DNA of 64,000 nt, from assembly GCF_042684505.1 (NCBI RefSeq), contig NZ_JBHULT010000003.1, positions 1 to 64,000 on the forward strand. The letters are read 5' to 3'. Source of the DNA: Salinimicrobium flavum (GTDB lineage Bacteria > Bacteroidota > Bacteroidia > Flavobacteriales > Flavobacteriaceae). Shown here piece by piece: positions 17,325-25,668 of this stretch. The notes under the pieces were generated by a model. The model made no database searches. It was given only the letters and a program-made list of their open reading frames with translations, and had not been told where the DNA came from. Each line of letters opens with the position of its first letter. Position 1 is the stretch's first letter. A program made the position numbers and the translations under genes.

Positions 17325-17723
17325 ATGGGATTATTTGATAAAATATTTAAAAGTGAGGACGATATAGCCAAAGAGGAGATCAAAGAGGTGCCATGGCATC
17401 CTTTGACTGAAATGGACCAACTGGACAACATCGAAGAAGAATCTACAGGAAAAACGGTAGTGATCTTCAAACATTCTACAAGATGTGGAATTAGTAGAAT
17501 GGTTCTCAGTAATTTTGAGAGGGAGTTCGGGGAGAAAGAAACCTCAGATCTAAAACTCTATTTCCTGGATCTTCTGGCTAACAGGGATATTTCCGGTGAG
17601 GTTGCAAACCGGTTCAACGTGCGTCATGAAAGTCCGCAGATGCTCATAATAAAGGAAAAGACCGTAGTACACCATTCGTCCCATCATTCAGTGAAGGCTT
17701 CAACCCTGAAAGAACATATCTAA
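17325..17723 (+). CDS. ytxJ: Bacillithiol system redox protein YtxJ (monothiol bacilliredoxin)
   Basis: A 132-residue thioredoxin-fold protein with the single-cysteine active site HSTRCGISRMV, followed by YFLDLLANRDIS and the cis-Pro segment HESPQML. This is the YtxJ family, which removes bacillithiol from mixed disulfides. It suggests the organism makes bacillithiol, as many Bacteroidota do. The N-terminal 25 residues are an amphipathic extension. TAATTTTA about 20 bp upstream resembles the -7 promoter box. It is a single gene, divergent from clpB. Confidence 0.9.
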   Translation: MGLFDKIFKSEDDIAKEEIKEVPWHPLTEMDQLDNIEEESTGKTVVIFKHSTRCGISRMVLSNFEREFGEKETSDLKLYFLDLLANRDISGEVANRFNVRHESPQMLIIKEKTVVHHSSHHSVKASTLKEHI

Positions 17724-17842
17724 GGAGACTTTTTGTTAAACCAATTAAATGCTGTTAAATATATTTAAATCAGCTAGTTACAGGTTTTTAAATGGGTATA
17801 TTTATGACAAGAAAAATAAGTGTAACCAAAAAAATTTGTATT

Positions 17843-18040
17843 ATGGAAAAGCAAAGAGAGCATCAGAGTGAACAGGAAAAGCGTGACCAGGAAAAACGTC
17901 ACCAGGAAGGAAGCAAAAGGCCTGCACAGGAAGCTGCAGGAGACAGAGATAAGCAAAAACAGGAAGACGCGAATAGGGATAAGGATAAAGAAATGCAGCG
18001 TAACCGTGAAGAACAGGGACGAAAAGAAGGTCGTCACTAG
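17843..18040 (+). CDS. Small, highly charged hypothetical protein
   Basis: A 65-residue protein that is almost entirely Glu, Lys, Arg, Gln, Asp and His, with few hydrophobic residues, so it is expected to be disordered or a single charged helix. I recognise no family. I chose ATG at 17843 (MEKQREHQ) because TATATTTA at 17797-17804 looks like the -7 promoter box, and the earlier in-frame starts at 17792 and 17804 would lie before the transcription start. A strong terminator follows. It could be an intrinsically disordered stress protein like its CsbD neighbour, but that is a guess. Confidence 0.6.
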   Translation: MEKQREHQSEQEKRDQEKRHQEGSKRPAQEAAGDRDKQKQEDANRDKDKEMQRNREEQGRKEGRH

Positions 18041-18060
18041 TGTTTAGTAATTAGTAAAGG

Positions 18061-18087
18061 AAAAGAGCCACAAATTGTGGCTCTTTT
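18061..18087. terminator. Bidirectional hairpin terminator
   Basis: AAAAGAGCCAC and GTGGCTCTTTT form a perfect 11-bp stem with A/T flanks suited to both directions, between the small charged protein gene and the convergent fumarylacetoacetase gene. Confidence 0.85.
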
Positions 18088-18107
18088 CTATTTATGGAGT
18101 AGAAATA

Positions 18108-19397
18108 TTATTTTTTCTTGGGTTCAAAGACCGGAAGCAATTTAGTACTTACCTCTCCAAAACCAATGCGGTAATTTTCCCTTTTACAGTGCCCGCGCAT
18201 GATCACGGTGTCATTGTCTTCAATGAATTTCCTTTCTCTGCCGTCATTCAGTTTGACCGGTTTTTCACCCTTCCATGAAAGTTCGAGCATAGAGCCATAG
18301 GAATCTGGTGTAGGACCAGAGATGGTTCCGGAGCCCATCATATCTCCGGATATTACGGGACAACCATTTACCGTGTGGTGGGCAAGCTGCTGGCTCATAT
18401 TCCAGTACATATATTTGAAGTTGGACCTTGAGATCCTTGTTTCTTCACCATTTTCAGGCTTCAGGAAAACTTCCAGCTCAATATCAAAACTCTTTTTTCC
18501 TTCAAACTGCAGATAGGGAAGTAATTTCTTTTCAGGTTTCGGGCTTTCGATCCTGAAAGGTTCAAGAGCGTCAAGGGTAACTATCCAGGGAGAAATGGAA
18601 GAGGCGAAATTCTTGGCCAGAAAAGGTCCTAAAGGAACATATTCCCAGGTTTGAATATCACGGGCACTCCAGTCATTGAACAATACCAGCCCAAAAATGT
18701 ATTCTTCTGCTTCATTAATGGGAATAGGTTCCCCAAGATGGTTGGCATCTGTTGTGATGAAAGCCATTTCCAGCTCAAAGTCCACTCTTTTGGAAGGTCC
18801 GAAAACGGGCTCTTCTGCTCCCGGAGGCAAAGTTTGTCCTTGAGGCCTGTGGATGGGAATCCCGCTGGGAATTATAGAGGAACTCCTTCCGTGGTAACCC
18901 ACCGGAATGTGAAGCCAGTTGGGCAATAAAGCGTTTTCGGGATCCCTGAACATGGTTCCCACGTTGGTAGCATGTTCTTTGCTTGAGTAAAAATCTGTAT
19001 AGTCTCCTACCTGTACAGGTAGCTGCATTTCAATTTCATCAAGACCAAAAAGTACTACTTTTCGGTGCTCTTCATTGTCCCGAAGTTTAGAATTCCCCTG
19101 GTCAAAGATATCGGCAATTCGGTTCCTTACCAGACGCCAGGTTTTCTTTCCGTCAGAAATAAAATCATTCAATGTATCCTGGAGAAATATATCGTCTGTC
19201 AGTGGAATTCCATCAAAATATCCCAGTTGATGAAGTGCACCCAGATCAATGGCAGTATCTCCTATACGGGTTCCAATAGTGATCACATCATCCCTGGTCA
19301 AAAAGACCCCGAAAGGAATATTCTGAATAGGGAAATCAGAATCCTGGGAAACTTCCAGCCATGTTTTTCTTTTGGGATCGTTAGCTGTAATAGACAT
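18108..19397 (-). CDS. fahA: Fumarylacetoacetase
   Basis: Hydrolyses fumarylacetoacetate to fumarate and acetoacetate, the last step of tyrosine and phenylalanine degradation. It is 429 residues, the normal length for the two-domain enzyme. Metal-ligand segments are visible: GDYTDFYSS, DFELEMAF and LFNDWSARDIQ. The PVGYHGRSSS loop and the GTISGPTPDSYGSMLEL segment are also typical. I chose ATG at 19397 (MSITANDPKRKTW); the in-frame extension to 19436 would begin inside the promoter box. It is monocistronic and divergent from glyA. Confidence 0.95.
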   Translation of the reverse strand: MSITANDPKRKTWLEVSQDSDFPIQNIPFGVFLTRDDVITIGTRIGDTAIDLGALHQLGYFDGIPLTDDIFLQDTLNDFISDGKKTWRLVRNRIADIFDQGNSKLRDNEEHRKVVLFGLDEIEMQLPVQVGDYTDFYSSKEHATNVGTMFRDPENALLPNWLHIPVGYHGRSSSIIPSGIPIHRPQGQTLPPGAEEPVFGPSKRVDFELEMAFITTDANHLGEPIPINEAEEYIFGLVLFNDWSARDIQTWEYVPLGPFLAKNFASSISPWIVTLDALEPFRIESPKPEKKLLPYLQFEGKKSFDIELEVFLKPENGEETRISRSNFKYMYWNMSQQLAHHTVNGCPVISGDMMGSGTISGPTPDSYGSMLELSWKGEKPVKLNDGRERKFIEDNDTVIMRGHCKRENYRIGFGEVSTKLLPVFEPKKK

Positions 19398-19433
19398 AAT
19401 AAATGTTGGTATTTTGTTAAAATCAATTCGAAC

Positions 19434-19441
19434 CAAATATA
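19434..19441 (-). promoter_or_regulatory. Promoter -7 box for fumarylacetoacetase gene
   Basis: Minus-strand TATATTTG matches TAnnTTTG, 36 bp before the ATG at 19397, giving an expected leader of about 30 nt. It supports the shorter start codon choice. Confidence 0.55.
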
Positions 19442-19473
19442 TTATTTTCTTACTAAGAACCGAATGTATTTGC

Positions 19474-19481
19474 TATTTTTG
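19474..19481 (+). promoter_or_regulatory. Promoter -7 box for glyA
   Basis: TATTTTTG matches TAnnTTTG and lies 26 bp before the glyA ATG. The two divergent promoters share the short 110-bp region between fumarylacetoacetase and glyA. No clear -33 TTG is seen at the ideal spacing. Confidence 0.55.
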
Positions 19482-19507
19482 AGTATTATTTAACGTAAAA
19501 AAATCAT

Positions 19508-20782
19508 ATGCAAAGGGATACGGAAATATTCGATTTAATTGATGCTGAAAAGGAAAGACAACTTAACGGACTGGAGCTAATTGCGAGTGAGAATTTTGTT
19601 AGTGATCAGGTACTCGAAGCCGCAGGCTCTGTACTTACCAATAAATATGCTGAAGGATATCCCGGGAAAAGATATTATGGAGGTTGCGAAGTGGTTGACG
19701 AGGTGGAAAACCTTGCCATTGAGCGCCTAAAAGAATTGTTCAATGCAGAATACGCGAACGTGCAGCCCCATTCGGGCTCGCAGGCGAATACTGCAGTGTT
19801 TCACGCATGCATGAACCCAGGCGATAAATTCCTGGGATTCGATCTTTCTCATGGGGGCCACCTTACTCATGGCTCACCCGTTAATTTCTCCGGAAAGCTT
19901 TATCAACCTGTATTTTACGGGGTGAACAAGGAAACCGGGCTTATAGATTACGATGAAGTCGCCAGGATAGCCAAAGAGGAAAAACCGAAAATGATCATCG
20001 CGGGAGCCAGTGCCTATTCCAGGGAAATAGATTATAAAAAATTCAGGGAGATAGCAGACAGCGTTGGAGCTATTTTGTTTGCTGACATTGCGCATCCTGC
20101 CGGTCTTATTGCAAAAGGATTATTAAGCGATCCACTACCGCACTGTCATGTGGTTTCTTCAACCACTCATAAAACCCTGCGCGGGCCTCGCGGCGGGATC
20201 ATCATGATGGGCAAGGATTTTGACAATCCATTTGGAGAGAAACTTAAGAATGGCAATCTCAAGAAGATGTCCACTTTGCTCAACAGTGCCGTTTTTCCGG
20301 GAAACCAGGGAGGACCCCTGGAGCACATCATTGCAGCCAAGGCAGTAGCTTTTGGTGAAGCCCTTACAGATGAGTTCCTTCATTATATGGTGCAGGTGAA
20401 AAAGAATGCCAGAGCCCTGGCCGAAGCATTTATGGCTAAGGATTATCAAGTGATCTCTGGCGGTACAGATAACCACATGATGTTGATCGACCTTCGTAAC
20501 AAGAACATTTCAGGAAAAGATGCTGAAGAAGCTCTTGTGAAAGCAGATATAACGGTGAATAAAAATATGGTGCCCTTTGATGACAAATCCCCGTTCGTAA
20601 CCTCGGGGATCAGGATTGGTACTCCTGCGGTTACCACCCGTGGTCTGGTCGAAGAGGATATGGCAACCATCGTTGATTTTATAGACCGGGTCATTAACAA
20701 TTACCAGGACGAGGAAGAACTGGAAAAGATTGGAAATGAAGTGATCGATATGATGAAGGGGAAGCCTCTTTTTAAAGATTAA
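19508..20782 (+). CDS. glyA: Serine hydroxymethyltransferase
   Basis: PLP enzyme that converts serine and tetrahydrofolate to glycine and methylene-tetrahydrofolate. It is 424 residues with LIASENF near the N-terminus, GYPGKRYYGG, QPHSGSQAN, DIAHPAGL and the PLP lysine K222 in SSTTHKTLRGPRGG. The start at 19508 fits the family length. It is a single-gene unit with promoter and terminator of its own. I saw no glycine riboswitch upstream. Confidence 0.97.
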   Translation: MQRDTEIFDLIDAEKERQLNGLELIASENFVSDQVLEAAGSVLTNKYAEGYPGKRYYGGCEVVDEVENLAIERLKELFNAEYANVQPHSGSQANTAVFHACMNPGDKFLGFDLSHGGHLTHGSPVNFSGKLYQPVFYGVNKETGLIDYDEVARIAKEEKPKMIIAGASAYSREIDYKKFREIADSVGAILFADIAHPAGLIAKGLLSDPLPHCHVVSSTTHKTLRGPRGGIIMMGKDFDNPFGEKLKNGNLKKMSTLLNSAVFPGNQGGPLEHIIAAKAVAFGEALTDEFLHYMVQVKKNARALAEAFMAKDYQVISGGTDNHMMLIDLRNKNISGKDAEEALVKADITVNKNMVPFDDKSPFVTSGIRIGTPAVTTRGLVEEDMATIVDFIDRVINNYQDEEELEKIGNEVIDMMKGKPLFKD

Positions 20783-20804
20783 GTCCAACAGATATTTAGA
20801 AATC

Positions 20805-20842
20805 AGGGTGCCGGAAATATGATATTCCTGCACCCTTTTTTT
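20805..20842. terminator. Hairpin terminator after glyA
   Basis: AGGGTGCCGGAA pairs with TTCCTGCACCCT (one mismatch), followed by a run of T on the plus strand. It overlaps the last bases of the convergent beta-helix lipoprotein gene. Confidence 0.75.
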
Positions 20843-22382
20843 ATTCCTGGTTTTCTTCAGGAGCAACCCATTCGTAGGCACCTATGTCCGGTGCGCCGGT
20901 TCGGGAAATGTTGAGTAGATCTTCGGGAACCTGGGTGGCAGTGGCCGGATCTCCCTTATCTATGGCCGGTGACCCTGCCTGCAGCCTTAGATCATTCTTC
21001 AGTGGGTTCCGGAAAGTGGGATCTTCATTCAGGATCAGGTTAGGGTAGATGCTTTCATTGCTGAAATCATACAAAGGATCTTCAGAAAAAATATTTCCCT
21101 CATCCTTGAACTTAATGAGACTATTAAGGAATACTGCGGAAATATTGCTGTTGTCTCTGAGGTCGAACAGAAGTTCGCGATTTTCATTTCCGTAGATGAT
21201 TGAGTTAGATATTCTAAGCCTGAAATAGTCTCCTGCATTTGCACTTCCGGAGATATCCTCAATGAAAATTGATGGGAATTCCCGAAATGACCCGCTCCAG
21301 TAATTAACAAATGTGCAGTGCCTGAATTCATAATTTCCACCCGAAGAAAGGTGCAGGGAAGCTTGTCCGCTGTTATTGACCACCAGATTCTCACCCAGGA
21401 TTTTTGCATTTTCAGCCCTCAGTCCGGTGATGGATGAGTTATAGATCTGCGTGTTTTTTACATGGAGGGTAGGGGAGAGTGCCCCTGGATTGCCTTCAAC
21501 CAATACTCCTATTCCTGCATTTTTAATAGTGGTGAAGTTCATGATATTATCTGTACTGCCACTTCTAAACCAAATAGTTCCCCACTGGCCAGGGGTATCC
21601 TGCCGTTCTGCTTCAAGAAGGTCTCCCTGGAAGATCACTTCATTTTCCAACTTCTCCCTGTCATTGCTGAAGGTTCCTTTCACCTGGAGCGTAGCATTTT
21701 CTGAAATTATTAATCCGCTGTTGCTGTGAAAATAGATTCGGGCACCCGGTTCTATGGTCAGATTCTTTCCTGAAGGTACAGCTGCATAACCGTAGATCAC
21801 ATAGGCTTTTTCGTTGGTGAAGGTTAGTTGATCATCACTCAGCCAAAAGCCCTGTACCTGCAGGTCTTCTCCATTCTCATCCTTCCCAGTGGGTATGGTC
21901 CCGATATTTCCTTCGGAATCTTTTGTGGGGAAGAGGAAAACGGCATCTTTCACGAGCGTCACTACCGGTACCTCCTGAATATGGGCGCTGGACCTGAATT
22001 CGAGAACATCTGTATACAGAAAAGTATTCTCTTGCTGGTCCTGAAGGTCTACCGTAGCTTCGATAAAAATATAAATACTGTCCCTGGCCTGGATCTCAAT
22101 ATCATTAAAGGAAGATCCGGCAAGACCGTCAACATTAAGACGGTACCGGGAATCTTCTCCCTTACCGAGTGCAACATTTGGGATATGGATATCCTCATTG
22201 CTGCGGTTGTAAACTTTGAGACTGTAGGTGGCAGAACTTATATTGCTGAAGATGGTATCTAAATATACCGTATCTCTCGAAAATTCCAGTTTTCCGGTGC
22301 TTTCTACCGACTCAAAATCAGATCTGCAGGAGCTCCAGAGCACCAGGATCAGCATAAGAAAAACGGTGTAGAGGAATCTCAT
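20841..22382 (-). CDS. Right-handed parallel beta-helix lipoprotein
   Basis: A 513-residue lipoprotein (MRFLYTVFLMLILVLWSSC, lipobox Cys19). An N-terminal beta-sandwich region (about 25-150) is followed by parallel beta-helix repeats (about 190-420, such as TTIKNAGIGVLVEG and NTQIYNSSITGL). The C-terminal choice-of-anchor signature SPAIDKGDPA ... DIGAYEW closes the protein. Beta-helix proteins often bind or cleave polysaccharides, but no catalytic residues can be assigned here. The start overlaps the thioesterase stop by 4 bp (ATGA), so it is the last gene of a three-gene operon. Confidence 0.85.
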   Translation of the reverse strand: MRFLYTVFLMLILVLWSSCRSDFESVESTGKLEFSRDTVYLDTIFSNISSATYSLKVYNRSNEDIHIPNVALGKGEDSRYRLNVDGLAGSSFNDIEIQARDSIYIFIEATVDLQDQQENTFLYTDVLEFRSSAHIQEVPVVTLVKDAVFLFPTKDSEGNIGTIPTGKDENGEDLQVQGFWLSDDQLTFTNEKAYVIYGYAAVPSGKNLTIEPGARIYFHSNSGLIISENATLQVKGTFSNDREKLENEVIFQGDLLEAERQDTPGQWGTIWFRSGSTDNIMNFTTIKNAGIGVLVEGNPGALSPTLHVKNTQIYNSSITGLRAENAKILGENLVVNNSGQASLHLSSGGNYEFRHCTFVNYWSGSFREFPSIFIEDISGSANAGDYFRLRISNSIIYGNENRELLFDLRDNSNISAVFLNSLIKFKDEGNIFSEDPLYDFSNESIYPNLILNEDPTFRNPLKNDLRLQAGSPAIDKGDPATATQVPEDLLNISRTGAPDIGAYEWVAPEENQE

Positions 22383-22786
22383 TTTTTATGGAAAACGCTT
22401 CGCAGGTCTTCAGTGATCTTTGTGGGACGTTTTGAAGCTGCATCCAGTAAGCACCACATAGATTTTGCGGCCACCAGCACTTCCCCTGTTTTGGCATTCT
22501 TAATATTTACAAACCGCTCTGAAGTGACAAAGGTGGTTTCCCCAACATAAGTTTCTATGAGGATCTCATCACCCAGAAATGCCTGTTTCTTATAATCAAT
22601 CTCATGACGGATCACTACCCAGATAAATTCCTTTTTCAGCTGCTCTGTTGCCCTTACCTCCCAGTGTTCTTTGGCAATATCCTGTATCCATTGCACGTAA
22701 ATAACGTTATTCACGTGGTTGAGATCGTCCAGGTCATCTTTGGTGACCTTTCGGTGATGGGTATAGATCTCAGCAGGAACTACCAT
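22379..22786 (-). CDS. Hotdog-fold acyl-CoA thioesterase (4HBT/YbgC-like)
   Basis: A 135-residue single-hotdog protein. The active-site-type segment DDLNHVNNVIYVQWIQDI has the Asp/His-Asn pattern of the 4HBT and FadM/YbgC families, followed by the beta strands FVTSERFVNI and VLVAAKSMWCLLD. It should hydrolyse acyl-CoA thioesters in the cytosol; chain length is unknown. It lies 2 bp downstream of the glutaminyl cyclase gene and overlaps the lipoprotein gene by 4 bp. Confidence 0.88.
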   Translation of the reverse strand: MVVPAEIYTHHRKVTKDDLDDLNHVNNVIYVQWIQDIAKEHWEVRATEQLKKEFIWVVIRHEIDYKKQAFLGDEILIETYVGETTFVTSERFVNIKNAKTGEVLVAAKSMWCLLDAASKRPTKITEDLRSVFHKK

Positions 22787-22788
22787 AG

Positions 22789-23865
22789 CTAGTTTTCTTT
22801 TATTTCTACTTCAAACAAGGTATCCCAGTCCTTCCCGGTCACATATAGTTTTTTAGTATTGGGATTATAGGCGATGCCGTTCAACACATCGTTTATAGGG
22901 TCGAGGTCTTCGGTGTTGCCAAGTTGCTCCCGTAGCCCCTGGAAGTTGATCACGCCTTCTATAGCGCCGTTTTCAGGATTAATGATTGCTACCCCGTCTT
23001 TTTGATAGGTATTGGCATATATCTTTCCTTCCACCCATTCAAGTTCATTCAATTGGGTGGAAATGGTTCGATGGGTAAGGGTTTGAATATAACTTTCTTC
23101 GGCCAGGCTGTCTTTGTTCAGGATCCATATCTTTTCAGAGCCGTCACTTTTGTAGAGTTTTTCTCCGTCGTTGGTGAGACCCCAGCCTTGTTCACTCTCC
23201 TGGTAGGTAAATTCATCGATTTTTTCAAAAGTGTTGACATTGTAGATAAAGATCACATCCTCTTTCCAGGTAAGCTGGTAGATCTTGTCATTAAGTATGG
23301 TTATTCCTTCGGCAAAATAAGTATCAGGAATATCTATCTTTCTTAACACCTCCCCGGTTTTAAGATCGACCTTCCGCAGGGAAGACTGGCCATAACGCCC
23401 GGTACTTTCATAAAGTTCGTCCTTATAGAACTCGAGCCCCTGTGTATAAGCATCTGTTGCGTGAGGGTAAGCGTTGATTACCTCATAGGTGTAAGCCACA
23501 GGAGCCTTGTCATTGAAGAGGGTGATCTCTTTGGAAGCTTCCTGGTAATTACTTCCCGTATAGATGCGGGCTGAAAAATCCCATTTTCCAAGCTTTTCAT
23601 TTCTGAAGGTATGCAAAAGGTTTTCCGTTCCCGAAGTTTTTTGGAGCCTTTCCTCCTGAAAGAAATAAACAACAGAGTCGATCTGTTTACCTGAAGTGCC
23701 GTTTACCTGCGCAGAAATGGTCTCTCCCAGTTTATATTCGGTCTTATTATCCCCAAAATTCAGGGAAAAATCAGAAGGAGTTTCTTCGGGGTCATTTCCG
23801 CAGGAAAAAGTTGAAACGCTTAAAAGTAACAGGAACAGATAGTTAAATGATCTCATTCTTTTCAT
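22789..23865 (-). CDS. Glutaminyl-peptide cyclotransferase, lipoprotein
   Basis: A plant/bacterial-type glutaminyl cyclase (beta-propeller) that would form N-terminal pyroglutamate on exported proteins. It is 358 residues with lipoprotein signal sequence ending FSC (Cys22), an Ig-like N-terminal domain (about 30-115), then the propeller with HATDAYTQGLEFYKDELYESTG, FAEGITILNDKIYQLTWKE and EWVEGKIYANTYQ. In Bacteroidota, many T9SS cargo proteins carry N-terminal pyroglutamate, which fits an envelope location. ATG at 23865 or 23856 could be the start. First gene of a three-gene operon. Confidence 0.9.
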   Translation of the reverse strand: MKRMRSFNYLFLLLLSVSTFSCGNDPEETPSDFSLNFGDNKTEYKLGETISAQVNGTSGKQIDSVVYFFQEERLQKTSGTENLLHTFRNEKLGKWDFSARIYTGSNYQEASKEITLFNDKAPVAYTYEVINAYPHATDAYTQGLEFYKDELYESTGRYGQSSLRKVDLKTGEVLRKIDIPDTYFAEGITILNDKIYQLTWKEDVIFIYNVNTFEKIDEFTYQESEQGWGLTNDGEKLYKSDGSEKIWILNKDSLAEESYIQTLTHRTISTQLNELEWVEGKIYANTYQKDGVAIINPENGAIEGVINFQGLREQLGNTEDLDPINDVLNGIAYNPNTKKLYVTGKDWDTLFEVEIKEN

Positions 23866-23910
23866 AGATTTTAAAGCAAGTTAAATTAATTAATTCAGTT
23901 TAGAAAATAC

Positions 23911-23940
23911 TTGCAAAAAGTATGAAAGGTCGTATATTTG
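23911..23940 (+). promoter_or_regulatory. Consensus promoter of the SRP RNA gene
   Basis: TTG at 23911-23913, a spacer of exactly 19 bp, and TATATTTG at 23933-23940. This is a full match to the Bacteroidota promoter. The RNA should begin near 23945, where the SRP RNA closing stem starts. Confidence 0.85.
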
Positions 23941-23944
23941 CACC

Positions 23945-24038
23945 GGCAAGTCCCACACAACCAGCTCCTGCTGAATCCCCCAGGGCGGGAACGCAGCAAG
24001 GGTAAGCGGTCGTAGCGGTGTGATGTGGGTCGCTTGCC
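23945..24038 (+). ncRNA. ffs: Signal recognition particle RNA, small bacterial type
   Basis: About 94 nt. The 5' end GGCAAGTCCCACAC pairs with the 3' end GTGTG...GTGGGTCGCTTGCC as the closing helix. The conserved domain IV (Ffh-binding) is seen as CCCCCAGGGCGGGAACGCAG followed by CAAGGGTAAGC, with the GGAA-type tetraloop and internal loops of SRP RNA. A T-run follows directly (24040-24045), serving as terminator. It binds Ffh for co-translational membrane targeting. Confidence 0.88.
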
Positions 24039-24081
24039 ATTTTTTGTTTCTGCTAGTGAAATTTTGTTGCATCTTTGCGAC

Positions 24082-24897
24082 ATGAAAGACAGTAACTCTC
24101 CAAAAGTCGTTCTTATTACCGGTGCCTCTTCAGGAATTGGAAAAGCCATCGCAGAATTTCTTCAATCCAAAGACTTTATCGTTTACGGTACCAGCCGAAA
24201 CCCGGAAGGACGTAAAACGTCTTTTCCTCTGGTTGCTCTTGACGTTACCCGTCCTGAGTCTGTAAGATCTGCTGTTCAGCATGTGATCGAGGAGGCGGGG
24301 AAAATTGATGTGCTTGTCAATAACGCTGGAATTGGAATAACAGGGCCTCTGGAAGAAACTCCTGACGAGGAGATCAAAAAAGCATTTGATACCAATTATT
24401 TTGGACCGGTCAGCGTCATTAAGGAGGTGCTCCCCGGGATGCGCAGGAACAAAGGCGGACTTATTATTAATATTACCTCCATTGCCGGATATATGGGGCT
24501 GCCTTACCGCGGAATTTATTCCGCCTCAAAAGGAGCACTGGAACTTACCACTGAGGCTTTCAGGATGGAACTGAAGCCTTTCAACATTAAAATGACCAAC
24601 ATCGCCCCTGGCGATTTTGCTACCAATATTGCGGCCGGAAGGTACCATGCACCTGTGGTGAAAGGTTCACCTTATGAACAAGCCTATGGGAATACCTTGA
24701 AATTAATGGATAAGCATGTTGACGAGGGGAAAAACCCACATGTTATGGCAGAGGCTGTCTACAAGGTGATCAACACCCCTAATCCCAAGGTCCATTATAA
24801 GGTGGGAGAGCCCCTGCAGAAGTTCTCTGTGGCATTAAAGCGCATCCTGCCCGATAAACTTTATGAGAGATTACTGCTAAAACATTATAAATTGTAG
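24082..24897 (+). CDS. SDR family oxidoreductase
   Basis: Classical short-chain dehydrogenase of 271 residues. It has the cofactor motif TGASSGIGKA, NNAGIG, the catalytic Ser in NITSIAGYMGL and the YSASK pair (Tyr and Lys in YRGIYSASKGA). The C-terminal region resembles retinol-dehydrogenase-like SDRs, which often use NADP(H). The substrate is unknown. I chose ATG at 24082 (MKDSNSPKVVLITG); an in-frame ATG at 24025 lies inside the SRP RNA gene. CATCTTTG just before the start is close to the -7 box. Confidence 0.92.
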   Translation: MKDSNSPKVVLITGASSGIGKAIAEFLQSKDFIVYGTSRNPEGRKTSFPLVALDVTRPESVRSAVQHVIEEAGKIDVLVNNAGIGITGPLEETPDEEIKKAFDTNYFGPVSVIKEVLPGMRRNKGGLIINITSIAGYMGLPYRGIYSASKGALELTTEAFRMELKPFNIKMTNIAPGDFATNIAAGRYHAPVVKGSPYEQAYGNTLKLMDKHVDEGKNPHVMAEAVYKVINTPNPKVHYKVGEPLQKFSVALKRILPDKLYERLLLKHYKL

Positions 24898-24958
24898 TTT
24901 TGCAGTATTCTGAAAAAAAAGCATTTTCAGTATTTTTTAATCCTTTATACAACACACT

Positions 24959-25612
24959 ATGAAATTTTTTATTGATACCGCCAACCTTGATCAGATAAGG
25001 GAAGCCCAGGAATTGGGAGTTCTTGACGGAGTAACCACCAACCCATCTTTAATGGCGAAAGAGGGCATCACCGGGAAAGACAATATTTTCAAACATTACA
25101 AGAAAATTTGTGAGATCGTTGACGGTGATGTGAGTGCAGAGGTGATCGCGACAGATCTTGAAGGGATCATTAGAGAGGGTGAAGAGCTTGCAGAACTACA
25201 TGAGCAGATCATTGTAAAAGTTCCTATGATCAAAGAAGGAATTAAAGCCATCAAATACTTTAGTGATAAGGGTATCAAAACCAACTGTACTCTGGTATTT
25301 TCCCCGGGACAGGCTCTTTTGGCCGCAAAAGCAGGGGCAACGTATGTGTCCCCATTTATAGGAAGGCTTGATGATATTTCAACAGATGGGTTGAACCTTA
25401 TTTCGGAGATCAGGTTGATCTATGATAACTACGGTTTTGAAACCGAGATCCTGGCTGCTTCTGTACGTCACACCATGCATGTGATAGATTGTGCAAAGAT
25501 TGGGGCAGATGTTATGACCGGTCCTCTTTCTTCGATCACCGGACTTTTGAACCACCCGTTAACAGATATTGGATTGGAGAAATTCCTTGCAGATCACAAC
25601 AAAGGAAACTAA
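24959..25612 (+). CDS. fsa: Transaldolase (small TalC/FSA-type)
   Basis: A 217-residue TIM-barrel of the transaldolase/fructose-6-phosphate aldolase family. It has FIDTAN at the start, the VTTNPSLMAKEG segment and the Schiff-base lysine K87 in IIVKVPM. It acts in the non-oxidative pentose phosphate pathway or in aldol exchange of sugar phosphates; sequence alone does not separate transaldolase from FSA. It is followed by a clear terminator. Confidence 0.92.
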   Translation: MKFFIDTANLDQIREAQELGVLDGVTTNPSLMAKEGITGKDNIFKHYKKICEIVDGDVSAEVIATDLEGIIREGEELAELHEQIIVKVPMIKEGIKAIKYFSDKGIKTNCTLVFSPGQALLAAKAGATYVSPFIGRLDDISTDGLNLISEIRLIYDNYGFETEILAASVRHTMHVIDCAKIGADVMTGPLSSITGLLNHPLTDIGLEKFLADHNKGN

Positions 25613-25632
25613 AGATCAAAGAAAAGAAGTTC

Positions 25633-25666
25633 AAGGCCTTTATCTTTCGGGATGAAGGCCTTTTTT
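25633..25666 (+). terminator. Hairpin terminator after transaldolase
   Basis: AAGGCCTT and AAGGCC(TT) form a GC-rich stem separated by a 14-nt loop, followed by TTTTTT. It sits 3 bp before the convergent lipoprotein gene stop. Confidence 0.75.
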
Positions 25667-25668
25667 AT

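Noticed and set aside
19398..19507. Glycine or other riboswitch before glyA
   Set aside because: The 110-bp region holds two divergent promoters and is too short and A/T-rich for a riboswitch fold.
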